Of a DNA stretch of 64,000 nucleotides, positions 1-8,161 are shown in pieces; position 1 is the stretch's first letter, and every line of letters begins with the position of its first letter. Location of the stretch: contig JAFZAZ010000003.1 in NCBI GenBank assembly GCA_017561985.1, positions 1 through 64,000 on the forward strand, given 5' to 3'. The translations under genes were made by a program, and so were the position numbers. The DNA is from Lachnospiraceae bacterium (lineage in GTDB: Bacteria; Bacillota_A; Clostridia; Lachnospirales; Lachnospiraceae). The notes beneath the pieces are model-generated. The model was given only the letters and a program-made list of their open reading frames with translations. It searched no databases and was not told the DNA's origin.

Positions 1-51
1 TGCGTAAAATTTTTTGAGCAGAGGAACTGTCTCTGCTTATTAATGGTGCAT

Positions 52-94
52 AAAAAAGCAACGGGACGAAAGAAAATGACCTCTTTCGTCCCGT
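52..94 (-). terminator. Rho-independent terminator on the minus strand
   Basis: A 13-bp inverted repeat, ACGGGACGAAAGA (61-73) and TCTTTCGTCCCGT (82-94), is followed on the minus strand by six T (52-57). No T-run follows it on the plus strand. No minus-strand coding gene lies just upstream of it, so its client is unclear: a small RNA or antisense transcript, or read-through from the right. Confidence 0.6.
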
Positions 95-114
95 GTTCAT
101 AAACTCTCATTATT

Positions 115-141
115 TCAATGTCGTTATCTTAATGACATTGA
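115..141. repeat. Inverted repeat upstream of the FRG promoter
   Basis: TCAATGTC (115-122) and GACATTGA (134-141) form a perfect 8-bp inverted repeat with an 11-base centre. It lies about 27 bp upstream of the -35 box of the FRG gene. It could be an operator or an RNA hairpin on the minus strand; the sequence does not decide between them. Confidence 0.4.
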
Positions 142-167
142 CCGGATTTCCTCCCGTTTTTTTTGTG

Positions 168-196
168 TTTACACATTTTCCGCGCGGACGTATAAT
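168..196 (+). promoter_or_regulatory. Sigma-A-type promoter of the FRG gene
   Basis: TTTACA (168-173), a 17-bp spacer and a perfect TATAAT (191-196) point at the FRG gene. The leader contains a hairpin TGCGGAC (210-216)/GTCCGCA (228-234) just before the GGAG ribosome-binding site (242-245). Confidence 0.8.
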
Positions 197-252
197 GAAA
201 AAAAGGCATTGCGGACATCTGTGGGGAGTCCGCAGGAATATGGAGAAATGTT

Positions 253-1008
253 ATGATCACTACCGAAATCAGCACGATCGACGAACTGCTTCAGTTCGCC
301 AAAGCCCTCTCGGCACGGCACGGCAGCAATGCACAGCTGTGGTACCGCGGCGAGGAAAATTCCGCGCTCACGCTCGTCCCTTCGATCCAGCGAAGCGAGC
401 GGCGCCTCGAGATGGAGCGCTTTCTCTCGAACGATTTCTATGTCCGTGCGATGCAGATTTTCAACAATCCGCCGGCCAAGCACGACTACGCACACTGGGT
501 TGCCCTGATGCAGCACTACGGCCTGCCGACGCGGATCCTCGACTGGTCGCGCTCTCCTCTGATCGCCGTATTTTTCGCGACGGAGACGTACCAGACCGCG
601 CCGGACACCGACGCCTGCGTCTGGGTGCTCGTGCCGGACCGCCTGAACGAGACGGAGGGCTTCGGCCGCTGTATCTACCCGATCGACGCGGACACCGCAC
701 AAGAGATGCTTCTGCCGGCGTTTAAGCACCTGCACCACAACCCTGTGCTCGAGGATAAGATCCTCGCCTGCGCGTCGACGGACCGCAACCTGCGCATGTA
801 TTCGCAGCAGTCCTGCTTCACGGTGCACAACTCGCTGCGCCGCCTCGAGGACATCTGTGACGACCAGATGCTCTACAAGATCATCATCCCGCACGATAGC
901 AAGAAGAGCTTCATCGAGAGCCTGAAGGCCCTCGGCATCACGCAGGGATTCATCTATCCGGACCTCGAGCACATCTGCCGCGATCTCCGCGATTTCTACG
1001 ACATCTAG
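253..1008 (+). CDS. FRG-domain protein
   Basis: This 251-aa soluble protein carries the FRG-domain hallmarks: WYRGEE near residues 31-36 (the conserved RG) and the MQHYGLPTRILDWS block near residues 86-99. It is about the size of a bare FRG domain, with no partner domain, signal peptide or membrane segment. FRG domains are of unknown biochemical function; many occur in proteins near mobile or defence genes. The start is set by GGAG seven bases upstream. The gene has its own promoter and terminator and no co-directional partner, so it behaves as a monocistronic accessory unit. The family call is firm from the motifs; any defence role is inference. Confidence 0.85.
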   Translation: MITTEISTIDELLQFAKALSARHGSNAQLWYRGEENSALTLVPSIQRSERRLEMERFLSNDFYVRAMQIFNNPPAKHDYAHWVALMQHYGLPTRILDWSRSPLIAVFFATETYQTAPDTDACVWVLVPDRLNETEGFGRCIYPIDADTAQEMLLPAFKHLHHNPVLEDKILACASTDRNLRMYSQQSCFTVHNSLRRLEDICDDQMLYKIIIPHDSKKSFIESLKALGITQGFIYPDLEHICRDLRDFYDI

Positions 1009-1083
1009 GTGAGGTATCTGACACGGCGAAAACACCGCAGTATCGGGCCGGATTCACCGCTTACGACACCGCTTGCAACACAA

Positions 1084-1121
1084 AAACAGACCGCTGCCTT
1101 CCGGTGCGGTCTGTTTCATTT
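1084..1121. terminator. Bidirectional terminator between convergent genes
   Basis: Stem AAACAGACCGC (1084-1094)/GCGGTCTGTTT (1106-1116) with TTTCATTTT after it on the plus strand and TTTTTG after it on the minus strand. It ends the FRG transcript and the convergent minus-strand operon. Confidence 0.85.
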
Positions 1122-1164
1122 TACGCATGATCACAATATGCTTTCGGACGAAGCCGCAAGCATA

Positions 1165-1758
1165 TCAATACTTCTGAAGCATCTTTAAGATCTTGTCCGT
1201 CTCCTGCTCGTTCTTGCCCGCCGCAACGATACAGATGACACCGTTGTCATGGCAGCTGCGGAATGCGCAGTAGATTGTGTACGAAGGAATGGCCATCTTC
1301 AGGCAGATATACTCGTATCCGCCGAACATGCGGCGCTCGCTGGTGAACGTCATCTGTACGGTCGATTTGCCGCTCTGAACGCTCATAACGCCCGATCCGC
1401 CGCCGAAGGCCTCTCGCATCTCTTCTTCCACTCTCGAAAGATCCGGCTTGCCCTCTCTCATCATAACGGCGCCGAGCGACTGGTTCGATACGTTCACAAA
1501 CACAAACGGAGCGTCAAATCCCTTGGGCATGGAATTCGAATAATCGTAAACCGCGTACTCGTCGGTAAGCTCGATACGAACATCCGCCCAGCGGTTCGTG
1601 TACGTCTTTCCGTCGACCTCGCCTGTCGTATACTTCTTGTTGCGCTGAATGAGCACATACGCAGTAACCGCACCGGCCACGACCACCAGCAAAATGATCA
1701 AAATGAAAACGGACGCGCCACCGCGGTTCTTACATTTTTCTCTCTGCTTCTCCATCAT
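1165..1758 (-). CDS. Hypothetical membrane-anchored exported protein
   Basis: A 197-aa protein with a basic N-terminus (about residues 1-13), one hydrophobic segment (about 15-37, N-in anchor) and an extracytoplasmic domain of about 155 residues of mixed strand and helix character. I do not recognise the family. Its start overlaps the stop of the SH3-domain gene by four bases (ATGA), so the two are translationally coupled and probably act together at the cell surface. It is the last gene before the 1084-1121 terminator. Confidence 0.7.
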   Translation of the reverse strand: MMEKQREKCKNRGGASVFILIILLVVVAGAVTAYVLIQRNKKYTTGEVDGKTYTNRWADVRIELTDEYAVYDYSNSMPKGFDAPFVFVNVSNQSLGAVMMREGKPDLSRVEEEMREAFGGGSGVMSVQSGKSTVQMTFTSERRMFGGYEYICLKMAIPSYTIYCAFRSCHDNGVICIVAAGKNEQETDKILKMLQKY

Positions 1759-2603
1759 TTTCTACCCCTTTTTCTCTTTCTTTTCTTTTTTCTGTCGTTG
1801 TTCAGACATAATATCATCACGCAAAGCATGACCAGGATTAACAATCCGGGGATCGCAAGCATCCACCATGCAAACCCGGAGTCGTCCGCGATGCCGGCAG
1901 GGTTCTGCCCGTTCTGCCCGTTCTTCGATTCCTTCCCGTCGGAAGGCTTCGGCGTGGGTGTTCCCTCATTTCCGTCGGGAGCCTTCGTCGGCTCGTTCTC
2001 CGCCGGCGTGGGTGTCGCATCATTTTCCGCGGGAGTCGGTGTTGCCTCTTTGCTGCCCGGCGTAGGCGTAGGCGCCTCCGTCGGCACAGGCGTCGGCGAC
2101 GGCTCGGGTGTCACGGAAGGCGTCGGAGTCTCCTCGACTTCCTTCGGAGTCGGCGTCGGTGTCGGTTCCCAGCCCTCGGGCGTGGGTGTCGGAGTCGGCG
2201 TGTAGCCCTCCTCCGTGAGCAGCACCAGATAGTTGTTCGAAACGTAAACTACCTGATCCTTGTAAATGATCCGGTAGTATTTGCTCTCGTTGCATTGTCC
2301 TGTGACGTCCACAATCACGTCCAGCGGCAGCGTTCCAACGATGACCGAAGGGTCCTCGCTGTATTCGGGGATCGAGCGAAGGTTGGCCATCTTTGCCGCC
2401 GTTCCCTTGCGCTCCATCTCGGTAAACGTATATGTCTTCGGCGTGGGCGACGGCGTCTCCTCCGTCGTCTGCGGATCCTCCTCGCGCATCGCGTTCACGC
2501 GTGCATCGGTCTCCGTGCCCGCCTTGGCAGCCGCGGGCAGCCACAACATTACCATCGCCGCACAGCACAGAACGCTGAGCCAACGATAAGTGCGTCGTAT
2601 CAT
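1755..2603 (-). CDS. Secreted SH3-domain protein with Thr-Pro stalk and C-terminal anchor
   Basis: A 282-aa protein. A signal peptide (about residues 1-27) precedes a bacterial SH3-like domain (about 55-125). A long Thr-Pro-rich stalk follows (about 130-240). The C-terminus is a transmembrane helix beginning WWMLAIP and a lysine/arginine tail. SH3b domains commonly bind peptidoglycan or cell-wall peptides, so a wall-associated role is likely but not shown. The ATG at 2603 is chosen over longer in-frame starts because GGAGGAAAG lies eight bases upstream and a signal peptide begins there. The anchor resembles that of the CAP protein encoded upstream. Confidence 0.85.
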   Translation of the reverse strand: MIRRTYRWLSVLCCAAMVMLWLPAAAKAGTETDARVNAMREEDPQTTEETPSPTPKTYTFTEMERKGTAAKMANLRSIPEYSEDPSVIVGTLPLDVIVDVTGQCNESKYYRIIYKDQVVYVSNNYLVLLTEEGYTPTPTPTPEGWEPTPTPTPKEVEETPTPSVTPEPSPTPVPTEAPTPTPGSKEATPTPAENDATPTPAENEPTKAPDGNEGTPTPKPSDGKESKNGQNGQNPAGIADDSGFAWWMLAIPGLLILVMLCVMILCLNNDRKKKRKRKRGRK

Positions 2604-2675
2604 TGTAACTCTTTCCTCCAATATCCTCTTATCGCATCCCGCGGAAAATGCTTTCGCGGGACAGCGCACACAGTT

Positions 2676-2704
2676 ATTATACCTTGAATCATGCGAAAAA
2701 TCAA
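2676..2704 (-). promoter_or_regulatory. Promoter of the SH3-protein operon
   Basis: On the minus strand TTGATT (2699-2704), a 17-bp spacer and a perfect TATAAT (2676-2681). The leader has a GC hairpin CCCGCG (2638-2643)/CGCGGG (2655-2660). Confidence 0.75.
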
Positions 2705-2713
2705 CGTGCAATA

Positions 2714-2743
2714 ATCCCCGGTGCGCTTGATCACACCGGGGAT
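2714..2743 (-). terminator. Terminator-like hairpin after the CAP gene
   Basis: Perfect 10-bp stem ATCCCCGGTG (2714-2723)/CACCGGGGAT (2734-2743) just downstream of the CAP gene. The following T content is weak on the minus strand, so efficiency is uncertain. Confidence 0.6.
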
Positions 2744-2758
2744 TTCGTATTTCGATTT

Positions 2759-4567
2759 TTACTTTTGTTTCCGGATCAGCAGTACCGCTCCGGCGCATAC
2801 TCCGCCGATCAGGACTGCGGGAACCGCAATCATCCACCACGAAAAATCATAGTTTGGTTTGGTTCCGCCGCTCTCCGCTTCGTCTCCGCTCTCCTCCACA
2901 GGAATCGTAGGCGGTACCGGCGTCGGAGTCTCCGTGACATCTGCCTCAGGCGTCACGGAAGGGCTCTCCTGCGGTTTCCCTGTCGGCGAGGGACTCGCCT
3001 GCGGATCGGCCGTCGGCGTCGCGGACGGCGCTTCGCTCGGTTCCGGTTCGACGCTCGGCGTAGGCTCCCCGCTCACTTCCGGCGTTGCCTCAGGATCCTC
3101 CGTCGGAACAATCTCTCCCGTGGGCGTTGCCTCCGGAGTCGGAGATTCCACAGGCGTCAGTTCCGGCGTAACGGTCGGCACTATCGACGGCACGGGCGTA
3201 GGTGCTTTGGTCGGCACCGGCGTGGGTGCCTTCGTGGGTGCCTTCGTAGGAGCCTTCGTGGGTGCCTTCGTAGGTGCTTTGGTCGGCGCCTTTGTCGGAG
3301 CCTTCGTAGGCGCTTTGGTCGGCGCCTTTGTCGGAGCCTTCGTCGGAGTCTTGGTCGGCTCCGGTGTGGGTGACTTCGTCGGAGTCTTGGTCGGCTCCGG
3401 CGTTCCGTTTCCGACGATCTTAAACTTCACCGTAACCGAGCCTTTATAGTTTCCGATTCCGGTGATCGTGAAGCTCGCATTCCCGGGACGGTCATTGTTC
3501 GAATAAGTTACCGTGTAATCGACATCCTTTGTCAGGTTGTTCCCGTTAACTGTAATACTTCCGAAAGAAATTTCAACCGGCTTGCCCTGATACGTCTGGT
3601 CCGGAATGGGGCTGAACTGAAGTCCCGAGATGTCAAGTTTTTCCACATTAACGGAGATGTTGAACTCTTTGCTGACACCCTCGCACGTGACGGTCGCCTT
3701 TACTGTGGTCGTTCCGACGCCTACGGCGACGATTTTGCCGCTCTCAATCTTTGCGATCTTTGTATCCGACGAGACGTATGTGGTTTTACACTCCTTGCCG
3801 CTGTCGGGGATCCCGGGCAGCCAGCTCGGATTCTCTGCAAAGCCCACGGATACCGTGCCGCGAGGCACATCAACCGAACCGCCGTAACCGATCGTATAGC
3901 CGCTCGTCTGCAATCCGACAGTATATGTCACCAGCGAATTCTTCACCTGCACCGTGCCGGATCCGCTGCCGTCCAGAGGCGACGTATTGCCTGCGCCGCT
4001 ATTACTGTAACCAAACTCCTGCACCCAGCAATGCACTCCGCCGATTACGACATGCGCGATTCCGATTGCCGCGAAACCGGTTGCCAGCATGTTGCGGCGA
4101 TGTCCCTGGCCGCTGTATTTCTCATTGTCCTCACGCCATCCGACAAATGCTGCCTGCGCACTTCCGTAACCGATCGCGATATTCTCACCGTATGTTTTTA
4201 TTCCGTTGTATGAAGCGGTGTTCCACGCATTTCCGTTTGGTCTTGTATGGCTCCAGCGCACCGAAATCTCCAGCGCGCGCTGCATTGCGATTTTTTCGAG
4301 GTTCGCGTCGTATGCTAACGCCTGCCCCTTGCTCACCTTTTTGGTCGTATTATCCTGCTCCCAGTACCACGCTTCGTCACTCTGCCGGAACTCATTGATC
4401 ATGGAAAGCATCGAGCGGGCGTCCGTTTGCTTGTATGTTCCCGTAATGGTGTACTCCGAATACTCGTCGGCCGACGCGGAATCAGCCATGGCGGGAAGCA
4501 ATAAAAAAACAACCATGACGAGCGCAACAGCCCTTGCCATATGTCGTTTCCACGCAGTTGTCTTCAT
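2759..4567 (-). CDS. Secreted CAP/SCP-domain protein with Ig-like domain, Pro-Thr stalk and C-terminal anchor
   Basis: A 602-aa surface protein. The signal peptide (about residues 1-32) is followed by a CAP (SCP/PR-1) domain at about 45-190 with the ENIAIGYG and GHRRNML signatures. A Big-2-like Ig domain and a second strand-rich module follow (about 215-385). Then comes a stalk of about 170 residues, including some ten tandem A-P-T-K units. A transmembrane helix starting WWMIAVP and a short basic tail end the protein. CAP proteins are extracellular, with unclear substrate in bacteria. The ATG at 4567 is set by GAGGGAGGG and the signal peptide. It is followed by its own hairpin and then the SH3 gene, which has a similar tail. 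Confidence 0.9.
   Translation of the reverse strand: MKTTAWKRHMARAVALVMVVFLLLPAMADSASADEYSEYTITGTYKQTDARSMLSMINEFRQSDEAWYWEQDNTTKKVSKGQALAYDANLEKIAMQRALEISVRWSHTRPNGNAWNTASYNGIKTYGENIAIGYGSAQAAFVGWREDNEKYSGQGHRRNMLATGFAAIGIAHVVIGGVHCWVQEFGYSNSGAGNTSPLDGSGSGTVQVKNSLVTYTVGLQTSGYTIGYGGSVDVPRGTVSVGFAENPSWLPGIPDSGKECKTTYVSSDTKIAKIESGKIVAVGVGTTTVKATVTCEGVSKEFNISVNVEKLDISGLQFSPIPDQTYQGKPVEISFGSITVNGNNLTKDVDYTVTYSNNDRPGNASFTITGIGNYKGSVTVKFKIVGNGTPEPTKTPTKSPTPEPTKTPTKAPTKAPTKAPTKAPTKAPTKAPTKAPTKAPTKAPTKAPTPVPTKAPTPVPSIVPTVTPELTPVESPTPEATPTGEIVPTEDPEATPEVSGEPTPSVEPEPSEAPSATPTADPQASPSPTGKPQESPSVTPEADVTETPTPVPPTIPVEESGDEAESGGTKPNYDFSWWMIAVPAVLIGGVCAGAVLLIRKQK
3225..3345. repeat. 12-bp tandem repeat (A-P-T-K units)
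   Basis: About ten head-to-tail copies of a 12-bp unit of the type GGTGCCTTCGTG, varying mainly at third positions, encode the (APTK)n part of the CAP-protein stalk. Tandem units of this kind can expand or contract without a frameshift. Confidence 0.85.
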
Positions 4568-4680
4568 CTCGCCCTCCCTCTCCCGAGGCACGCGCCGCGG
4601 GGCAGAAAAAGTATCGGAACCCTTTAGAAAAGAGTACACGATTCCACTCCGGAATGCAATCATTTTTCGCGGAAAATGTG

Positions 4681-4735
4681 CAAAGAAAAAGCCCGCGACC
4701 TATGCGAAGAGGACGTCTTCGGCACGGTCACGGGC
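4681..4735 (-). terminator. Terminator of the GH130 gene
   Basis: Minus-strand stem formed by GGTCACGGGC (4726-4735) and GCCCGCGACC (4691-4700), with one mismatch and a long loop, followed by TTTTTCTTT. Confidence 0.75.
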
Positions 4736-4752
4736 GACACTATGAAGAAAAA

Positions 4753-5733
4753 TTACAGAGAGTTGGCTTTGATATATGCAACGAGCTCATCAACCTGTGC
4801 AAAAGCGAGGGCAACCACCGTGTCCGCGGCGCCGTAATAGATGGCGATGCGGCCGGTAGCAGCGTCCTGGAGCGTTGCGCACGGGAAGCACACGTTCGGC
4901 ACGTCGCCGACGCACTCGTACGTGGTTTCCGGATGGAGCAAAAACGGCTTGCAGCGGTACAGGACCTTCCACGGCTCATCCTTGTCGAGGATGGCTGCGC
5001 CGACCGAGTAGATCATGCCGTTGCAGGTGGTTCCGACGCCGTGGAACAGAAGAAGCCATCCCTCGTCCAGCTCGATCGGGATCGGACCTGCACCGATCTT
5101 CGTCCATGCCCAGTAAGCCGGGCTCATCACATGATGATGGCAGCCCCAGTGGATCATGTCCGGGCTCTCGGAGAGGAACATCTCGCCGAACGGCGTATGT
5201 CCGTTGTCGGACGGGCGCGAGAACATCATGTATTTGCCGTTGATCTTGCGCGGGAACAAAACACCGTTGCGGTTGTACGGCAGATACGCATCGGGAAGGC
5301 GGTAGAACGTCTCGAAATCATACGAGTACGCAACGCCGATGGTCGGACCGTAATGCTGCTCGAACGGGCTGCACCACGTCACATAGTAGCGGTCCTCAAG
5401 GAAGCACACGCGCGGGTCGTAACCTGCGGCAATCCCGACGAACTCGCCGGTCTTCTCGCAGTACAAGCGAAGCGGCTCATGCTCGATCTCCCAATGGAGC
5501 GCATCGGGGCTCTTGCCGAGGAAGAGCTGCTGCTCCATAGCCTTGTTGTCGCTTCGGAATACGCCGACGAACGCACCGTCCTTCGGGATTACCGCACTGT
5601 TGAAAATGCTGTTTGCGGACGGAATGTCGTGCCGTCCGATAATCGGGTTCTGATCATAACGCCAAATGACGTCCCCGCAGTTTGCAGGTTTTTCCTGCCA
5701 GGGGATATTGGGAAGGTTTTTACCGATGATCAT
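4753..5733 (-). CDS. Glycoside hydrolase family 130 phosphorylase (beta-mannoside type)
   Basis: A 326-aa cytoplasmic enzyme with a five-bladed propeller pattern. It fits GH130 by IWRYDQNPII, the AAGYDPRV block, the WTKIGAGP block, and YYGAADTVVALA near the C-terminus. The family phosphorolyses beta-1,4- or beta-1,2-linked mannosides to mannose-1-phosphate; the exact linkage cannot be read here. The start at 5733 is chosen because AAGGAG lies upstream and the N-terminus matches family length. It diverges from an AraC regulator over a shared promoter region, so mannoside-responsive control by that regulator is a reasonable inference. No transporter is adjacent. Confidence 0.9.
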   Translation of the reverse strand: MIIGKNLPNIPWQEKPANCGDVIWRYDQNPIIGRHDIPSANSIFNSAVIPKDGAFVGVFRSDNKAMEQQLFLGKSPDALHWEIEHEPLRLYCEKTGEFVGIAAGYDPRVCFLEDRYYVTWCSPFEQHYGPTIGVAYSYDFETFYRLPDAYLPYNRNGVLFPRKINGKYMMFSRPSDNGHTPFGEMFLSESPDMIHWGCHHHVMSPAYWAWTKIGAGPIPIELDEGWLLLFHGVGTTCNGMIYSVGAAILDKDEPWKVLYRCKPFLLHPETTYECVGDVPNVCFPCATLQDAATGRIAIYYGAADTVVALAFAQVDELVAYIKANSL

Positions 5734-5791
5734 AGGTATTCTCCTTACAATCTGCTTCTTTTTGTCCGGCAACCCCGGATTGGTTGATTTC

Positions 5792-5824
5792 ACTATAGCA
5801 TCCTGCGTATTTCTTTGCTATAAT
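5792..5824. promoter_or_regulatory. Overlapping divergent promoters, GH130 and AraC
   Basis: The inverted repeat TATAGCA (5794-5800)/TGCTATA (5816-5822) contains both -10 elements: TATAAT (5819-5824) for the AraC gene, and TATAGT on the minus strand (5792-5797) for GH130. Each arm also supplies a weak -35 for the opposite promoter at 17 bp. Polymerase cannot occupy both, so firing is probably mutually exclusive. Confidence 0.55.
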
Positions 5825-5903
5825 GAGAGCGGATAAAAATCGTACATATCTATTTTCATACCGCACCGTCCCTGAGGACTCCGCGGCATACGAAAGGACA
5901 CCT

Positions 5904-6770
5904 ATGTCACAGTTGTTTGAATACATCGATACTCTGCAGTCGCCTTACGAGGCGTTTCGCGTGGACAGCCGCTACATCAACGACCCTCCGCGTCCGCACT
6001 GGCACTACTACGTCGAGATCATCTATGTTGAGGACGGCGAAGTGTATGTCGAGTGTGATGAGAAGAAAGCCACCCTCTCCCGCGGCGACGTCGCCTTCTT
6101 CCACGCAAAGCGCATCCACACGGTAGTTCCCATGCCGCCCACGTACCGCTACGGCGTGATCAAATTTGACATCAGCCGCCTGAGCACGCCGGGAAGCAGC
6201 TCGCCCCGCCTGCGCGCCATCACGGAAGCTGCCAGACGCGCCGACGTCTCGTGTTTCTTCCGCGCCGGCACGCTCTCCGACGATCTTGTCTCCCGCGTCT
6301 TCTCAACCGTCATCGACGAGCTCAGGGAGAAACGTTACGGCTACGACCTCGTCGTCCACTCGGACATCTGCGAATTGATGATCGCACTCGCTCGCGTCTG
6401 GCGTGAGGAAGGCCTCGACACCTCGGGACCGTCCGCCGCAGTCACAGGCGGAAACGACATCGAGTCCGTCACCGAGTACATCGACGACCACTCCGCGGAG
6501 CCTCTGCGCGTAGCCGATCTCGCAAAAATGTGCGGCATGAGCTACTCGTATTTTGCGAAAAATTTCCGCCAGATGTACGGAAGAAGCTGCAAGGATTACA
6601 TCGAGTTTGTCCGCGTGAGCAAGGCCGAGGACCTTCTTTTGTTCACCGACCACGATCTCACGCGCATCAGCATGGAGACCGGTTTTGCGGACTGCAGCCA
6701 CCTGATCAAGGTGTTCCGGCGCTGGAAGGACGTAACGCCGAAGCAGTACCGCCTGCAACGGCACAGATGA
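5904..6770 (+). CDS. AraC-family transcriptional regulator with N-terminal cupin
   Basis: A 288-aa regulator. An N-terminal cupin sensor domain (about residues 15-95, HWHYYVEIIYVEDGE) is followed by a linker and a C-terminal pair of helix-turn-helix motifs (about 190-285), ending with the usual DCSHLIKVFRRWKDVTPKQYR. Such proteins sense a sugar or derivative and activate carbohydrate genes. The ATG at 5904 follows AAAGGA. The divergent GH130 gene is the obvious target. It ends at the bidirectional hairpin 6835-6867. Confidence 0.9.
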   Translation: MSQLFEYIDTLQSPYEAFRVDSRYINDPPRPHWHYYVEIIYVEDGEVYVECDEKKATLSRGDVAFFHAKRIHTVVPMPPTYRYGVIKFDISRLSTPGSSSPRLRAITEAARRADVSCFFRAGTLSDDLVSRVFSTVIDELREKRYGYDLVVHSDICELMIALARVWREEGLDTSGPSAAVTGGNDIESVTEYIDDHSAEPLRVADLAKMCGMSYSYFAKNFRQMYGRSCKDYIEFVRVSKAEDLLLFTDHDLTRISMETGFADCSHLIKVFRRWKDVTPKQYRLQRHR

Positions 6771-6834
6771 TACCGCATCAACCGATCCTTAGCAGCACAG
6801 ATGCGGAAACGACTGCATGACACATGTGAAGCCA

Positions 6835-6867
6835 CAAAAAACGCGCCGGCGAAAGCCGACGCGTTTT
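6835..6867. terminator. Bidirectional terminator
   Basis: Stem AAACGCGCCGGC (6839-6850)/GCCGACGCGTTT (6855-6866), GAAA loop on the plus strand, TTTTTT after it on the minus strand and a T-rich run on the plus strand. It lies between convergent genes. Confidence 0.85.
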
Positions 6868-6891
6868 CATTTTCCGTGTGATTGTTGAGGA

Positions 6892-8004
6892 TCACTCTTC
6901 GGTGATCTCTGCGCTGTCGTGAATGAGCTCGAGCGCACGGTCGTTGAGTGCAAGGTAGTTGAGATAATCCTTGCCGTAGGCTGCCTCGAAGTTCTCGAAC
7001 GTAAGCGTCGTTCCGCTGGAAGTCATGTACTTCTCGACAGCGGCGCGATACTCTTCATCGGTCAGGACAAGATTCTCCTTCGCGACGATCGCCTGAAGAA
7101 CCATGAACTGCTTAACGGAAAGCTCCGCCTGCTCGTTCACCTTCTGGCAGTACTCTGCGTACGTTCCCTCAGCGGTTCCGTACATCGTGTTGTAGATCTC
7201 CTCTTCCGTCACGCCGTAGTACGTTGCATACTGCTTGAACGGAGCGAGCGAAAGGTCTGCATAGTACTGAACGTCAGCCGGGTCGATCTCCTTGAACGTC
7301 GCATTGTTTACAGCCGCCTCGATCAGAGCGTTCCAAACCTTCTCGTCCGCCTGATCGTCAGCCTCGGCCTGAAGCTGGATCTTAACGTAGTTTCTCAGCT
7401 CCTCAACCGTTGTTGCAACGGTCGAGAGATAGCGTGCAACATACGCGTCGTCGATCTCCTTAACCTTGCCGACATAGTTGATCTTTACGGTAAATACCGC
7501 AGCCGCTCCGGCGAGATCGGGGTTTCTTTCATACGGGTCGGGGAACGTCACGTTGATGTCCACCGTCGATCCTACCGTCTTGCCGATCAGCGAGCTCTCA
7601 AAACCGTCAATGAAACGGTTGGAGCCGATCACAAGGAACGTGTCCGTTCCCGTGCCGCCTTCAAATGCAACGCCGCCTACTTTTCCCTCGAAATCGATAT
7701 TGAGCGCGTCGCCGTCCTTAACCTCGGTACCGTCGCGCGAATCGTCCTTCTCATAGTTCGGGTTGCTGTCAACAAACTTCTTGATCTCAGCCTCTACATC
7801 CGCATCCGTAATGGTCTTCTTAACCTTCGTTGCTTTCAGATTCTTGTACTCCCCGAGTTCAACCGAGCCCTTGCAGGGATGATAGTACGAGCTTGTTGCT
7901 CCGCTCGGTGTAGGGGTAACTGTCGTGTTGTTGCTGCTGCCGCAGCCTGCAAGCAGAGCCGCCGTCATGACAAGCGCAACAACCATTGCCACAATTTTTC
8001 TCAT
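6892..8004 (-). CDS. Trigger-factor-like FKBP peptidyl-prolyl isomerase lipoprotein
   Basis: A 370-aa lipoprotein: a signal peptide with lipobox LAGC (Cys about residue 20), a short Thr/Ser linker, and an FKBP-type isomerase domain at about 85-180 (the GDALNIDFEGKVGG and ALG-like SLIGKTVGS segments). A trigger-factor-C-like helical region fills the rest. It lacks the ribosome-binding N-terminal domain of trigger factor. It probably folds proteins emerging outside the membrane, which fits the many exported neighbours. The ATG at 8004 follows GGAGG. It is transcribed alone. Confidence 0.88.
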   Translation of the reverse strand: MRKIVAMVVALVMTAALLAGCGSSNNTTVTPTPSGATSSYYHPCKGSVELGEYKNLKATKVKKTITDADVEAEIKKFVDSNPNYEKDDSRDGTEVKDGDALNIDFEGKVGGVAFEGGTGTDTFLVIGSNRFIDGFESSLIGKTVGSTVDINVTFPDPYERNPDLAGAAAVFTVKINYVGKVKEIDDAYVARYLSTVATTVEELRNYVKIQLQAEADDQADEKVWNALIEAAVNNATFKEIDPADVQYYADLSLAPFKQYATYYGVTEEEIYNTMYGTAEGTYAEYCQKVNEQAELSVKQFMVLQAIVAKENLVLTDEEYRAAVEKYMTSSGTTLTFENFEAAYGKDYLNYLALNDRALELIHDSAEITEE

Positions 8005-8040
8005 GTATTTAACCTCCGGCTGTATTTCCACAGCCTCTCC

Positions 8041-8069
8041 ATTGTATCAAATGCCCCGTTAAAAGTAAA
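8041..8069 (-). promoter_or_regulatory. Promoter of the FKBP lipoprotein gene
   Basis: Minus strand: TTTACT (8064-8069), 17-bp spacer, TACAAT (8041-8046). Confidence 0.65.
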
Positions 8070-8094
8070 GAAATATACGAAAAATTCCACATTT

Positions 8095-8125
8095 ACAAAA
8101 ACAGCGGCGGGATTGCTCCCGCCGC
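8095..8125 (-). terminator. Terminator of the 3126-aa adhesin gene
   Basis: Perfect 9-bp stem GCGGCGGGA (8104-8112)/TCCCGCCGC (8117-8125) followed by TGTTTTTG on the minus strand. Confidence 0.85.
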
Positions 8126-8161
8126 CGTCTGATTCGTTTCAATCGTACCGGTTGTTACCGC

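Noticed and set aside
169..1035. Long minus-strand frame over the FRG gene
   Set aside because: No ribosome-binding site or family motifs. The plus-strand frame has promoter, SD and FRG signatures.
3225..3345. Tandem repeats that could suggest a CRISPR array
   Set aside because: The units are 12 bp, contiguous, without spacers, and encode A-P-T-K in frame.
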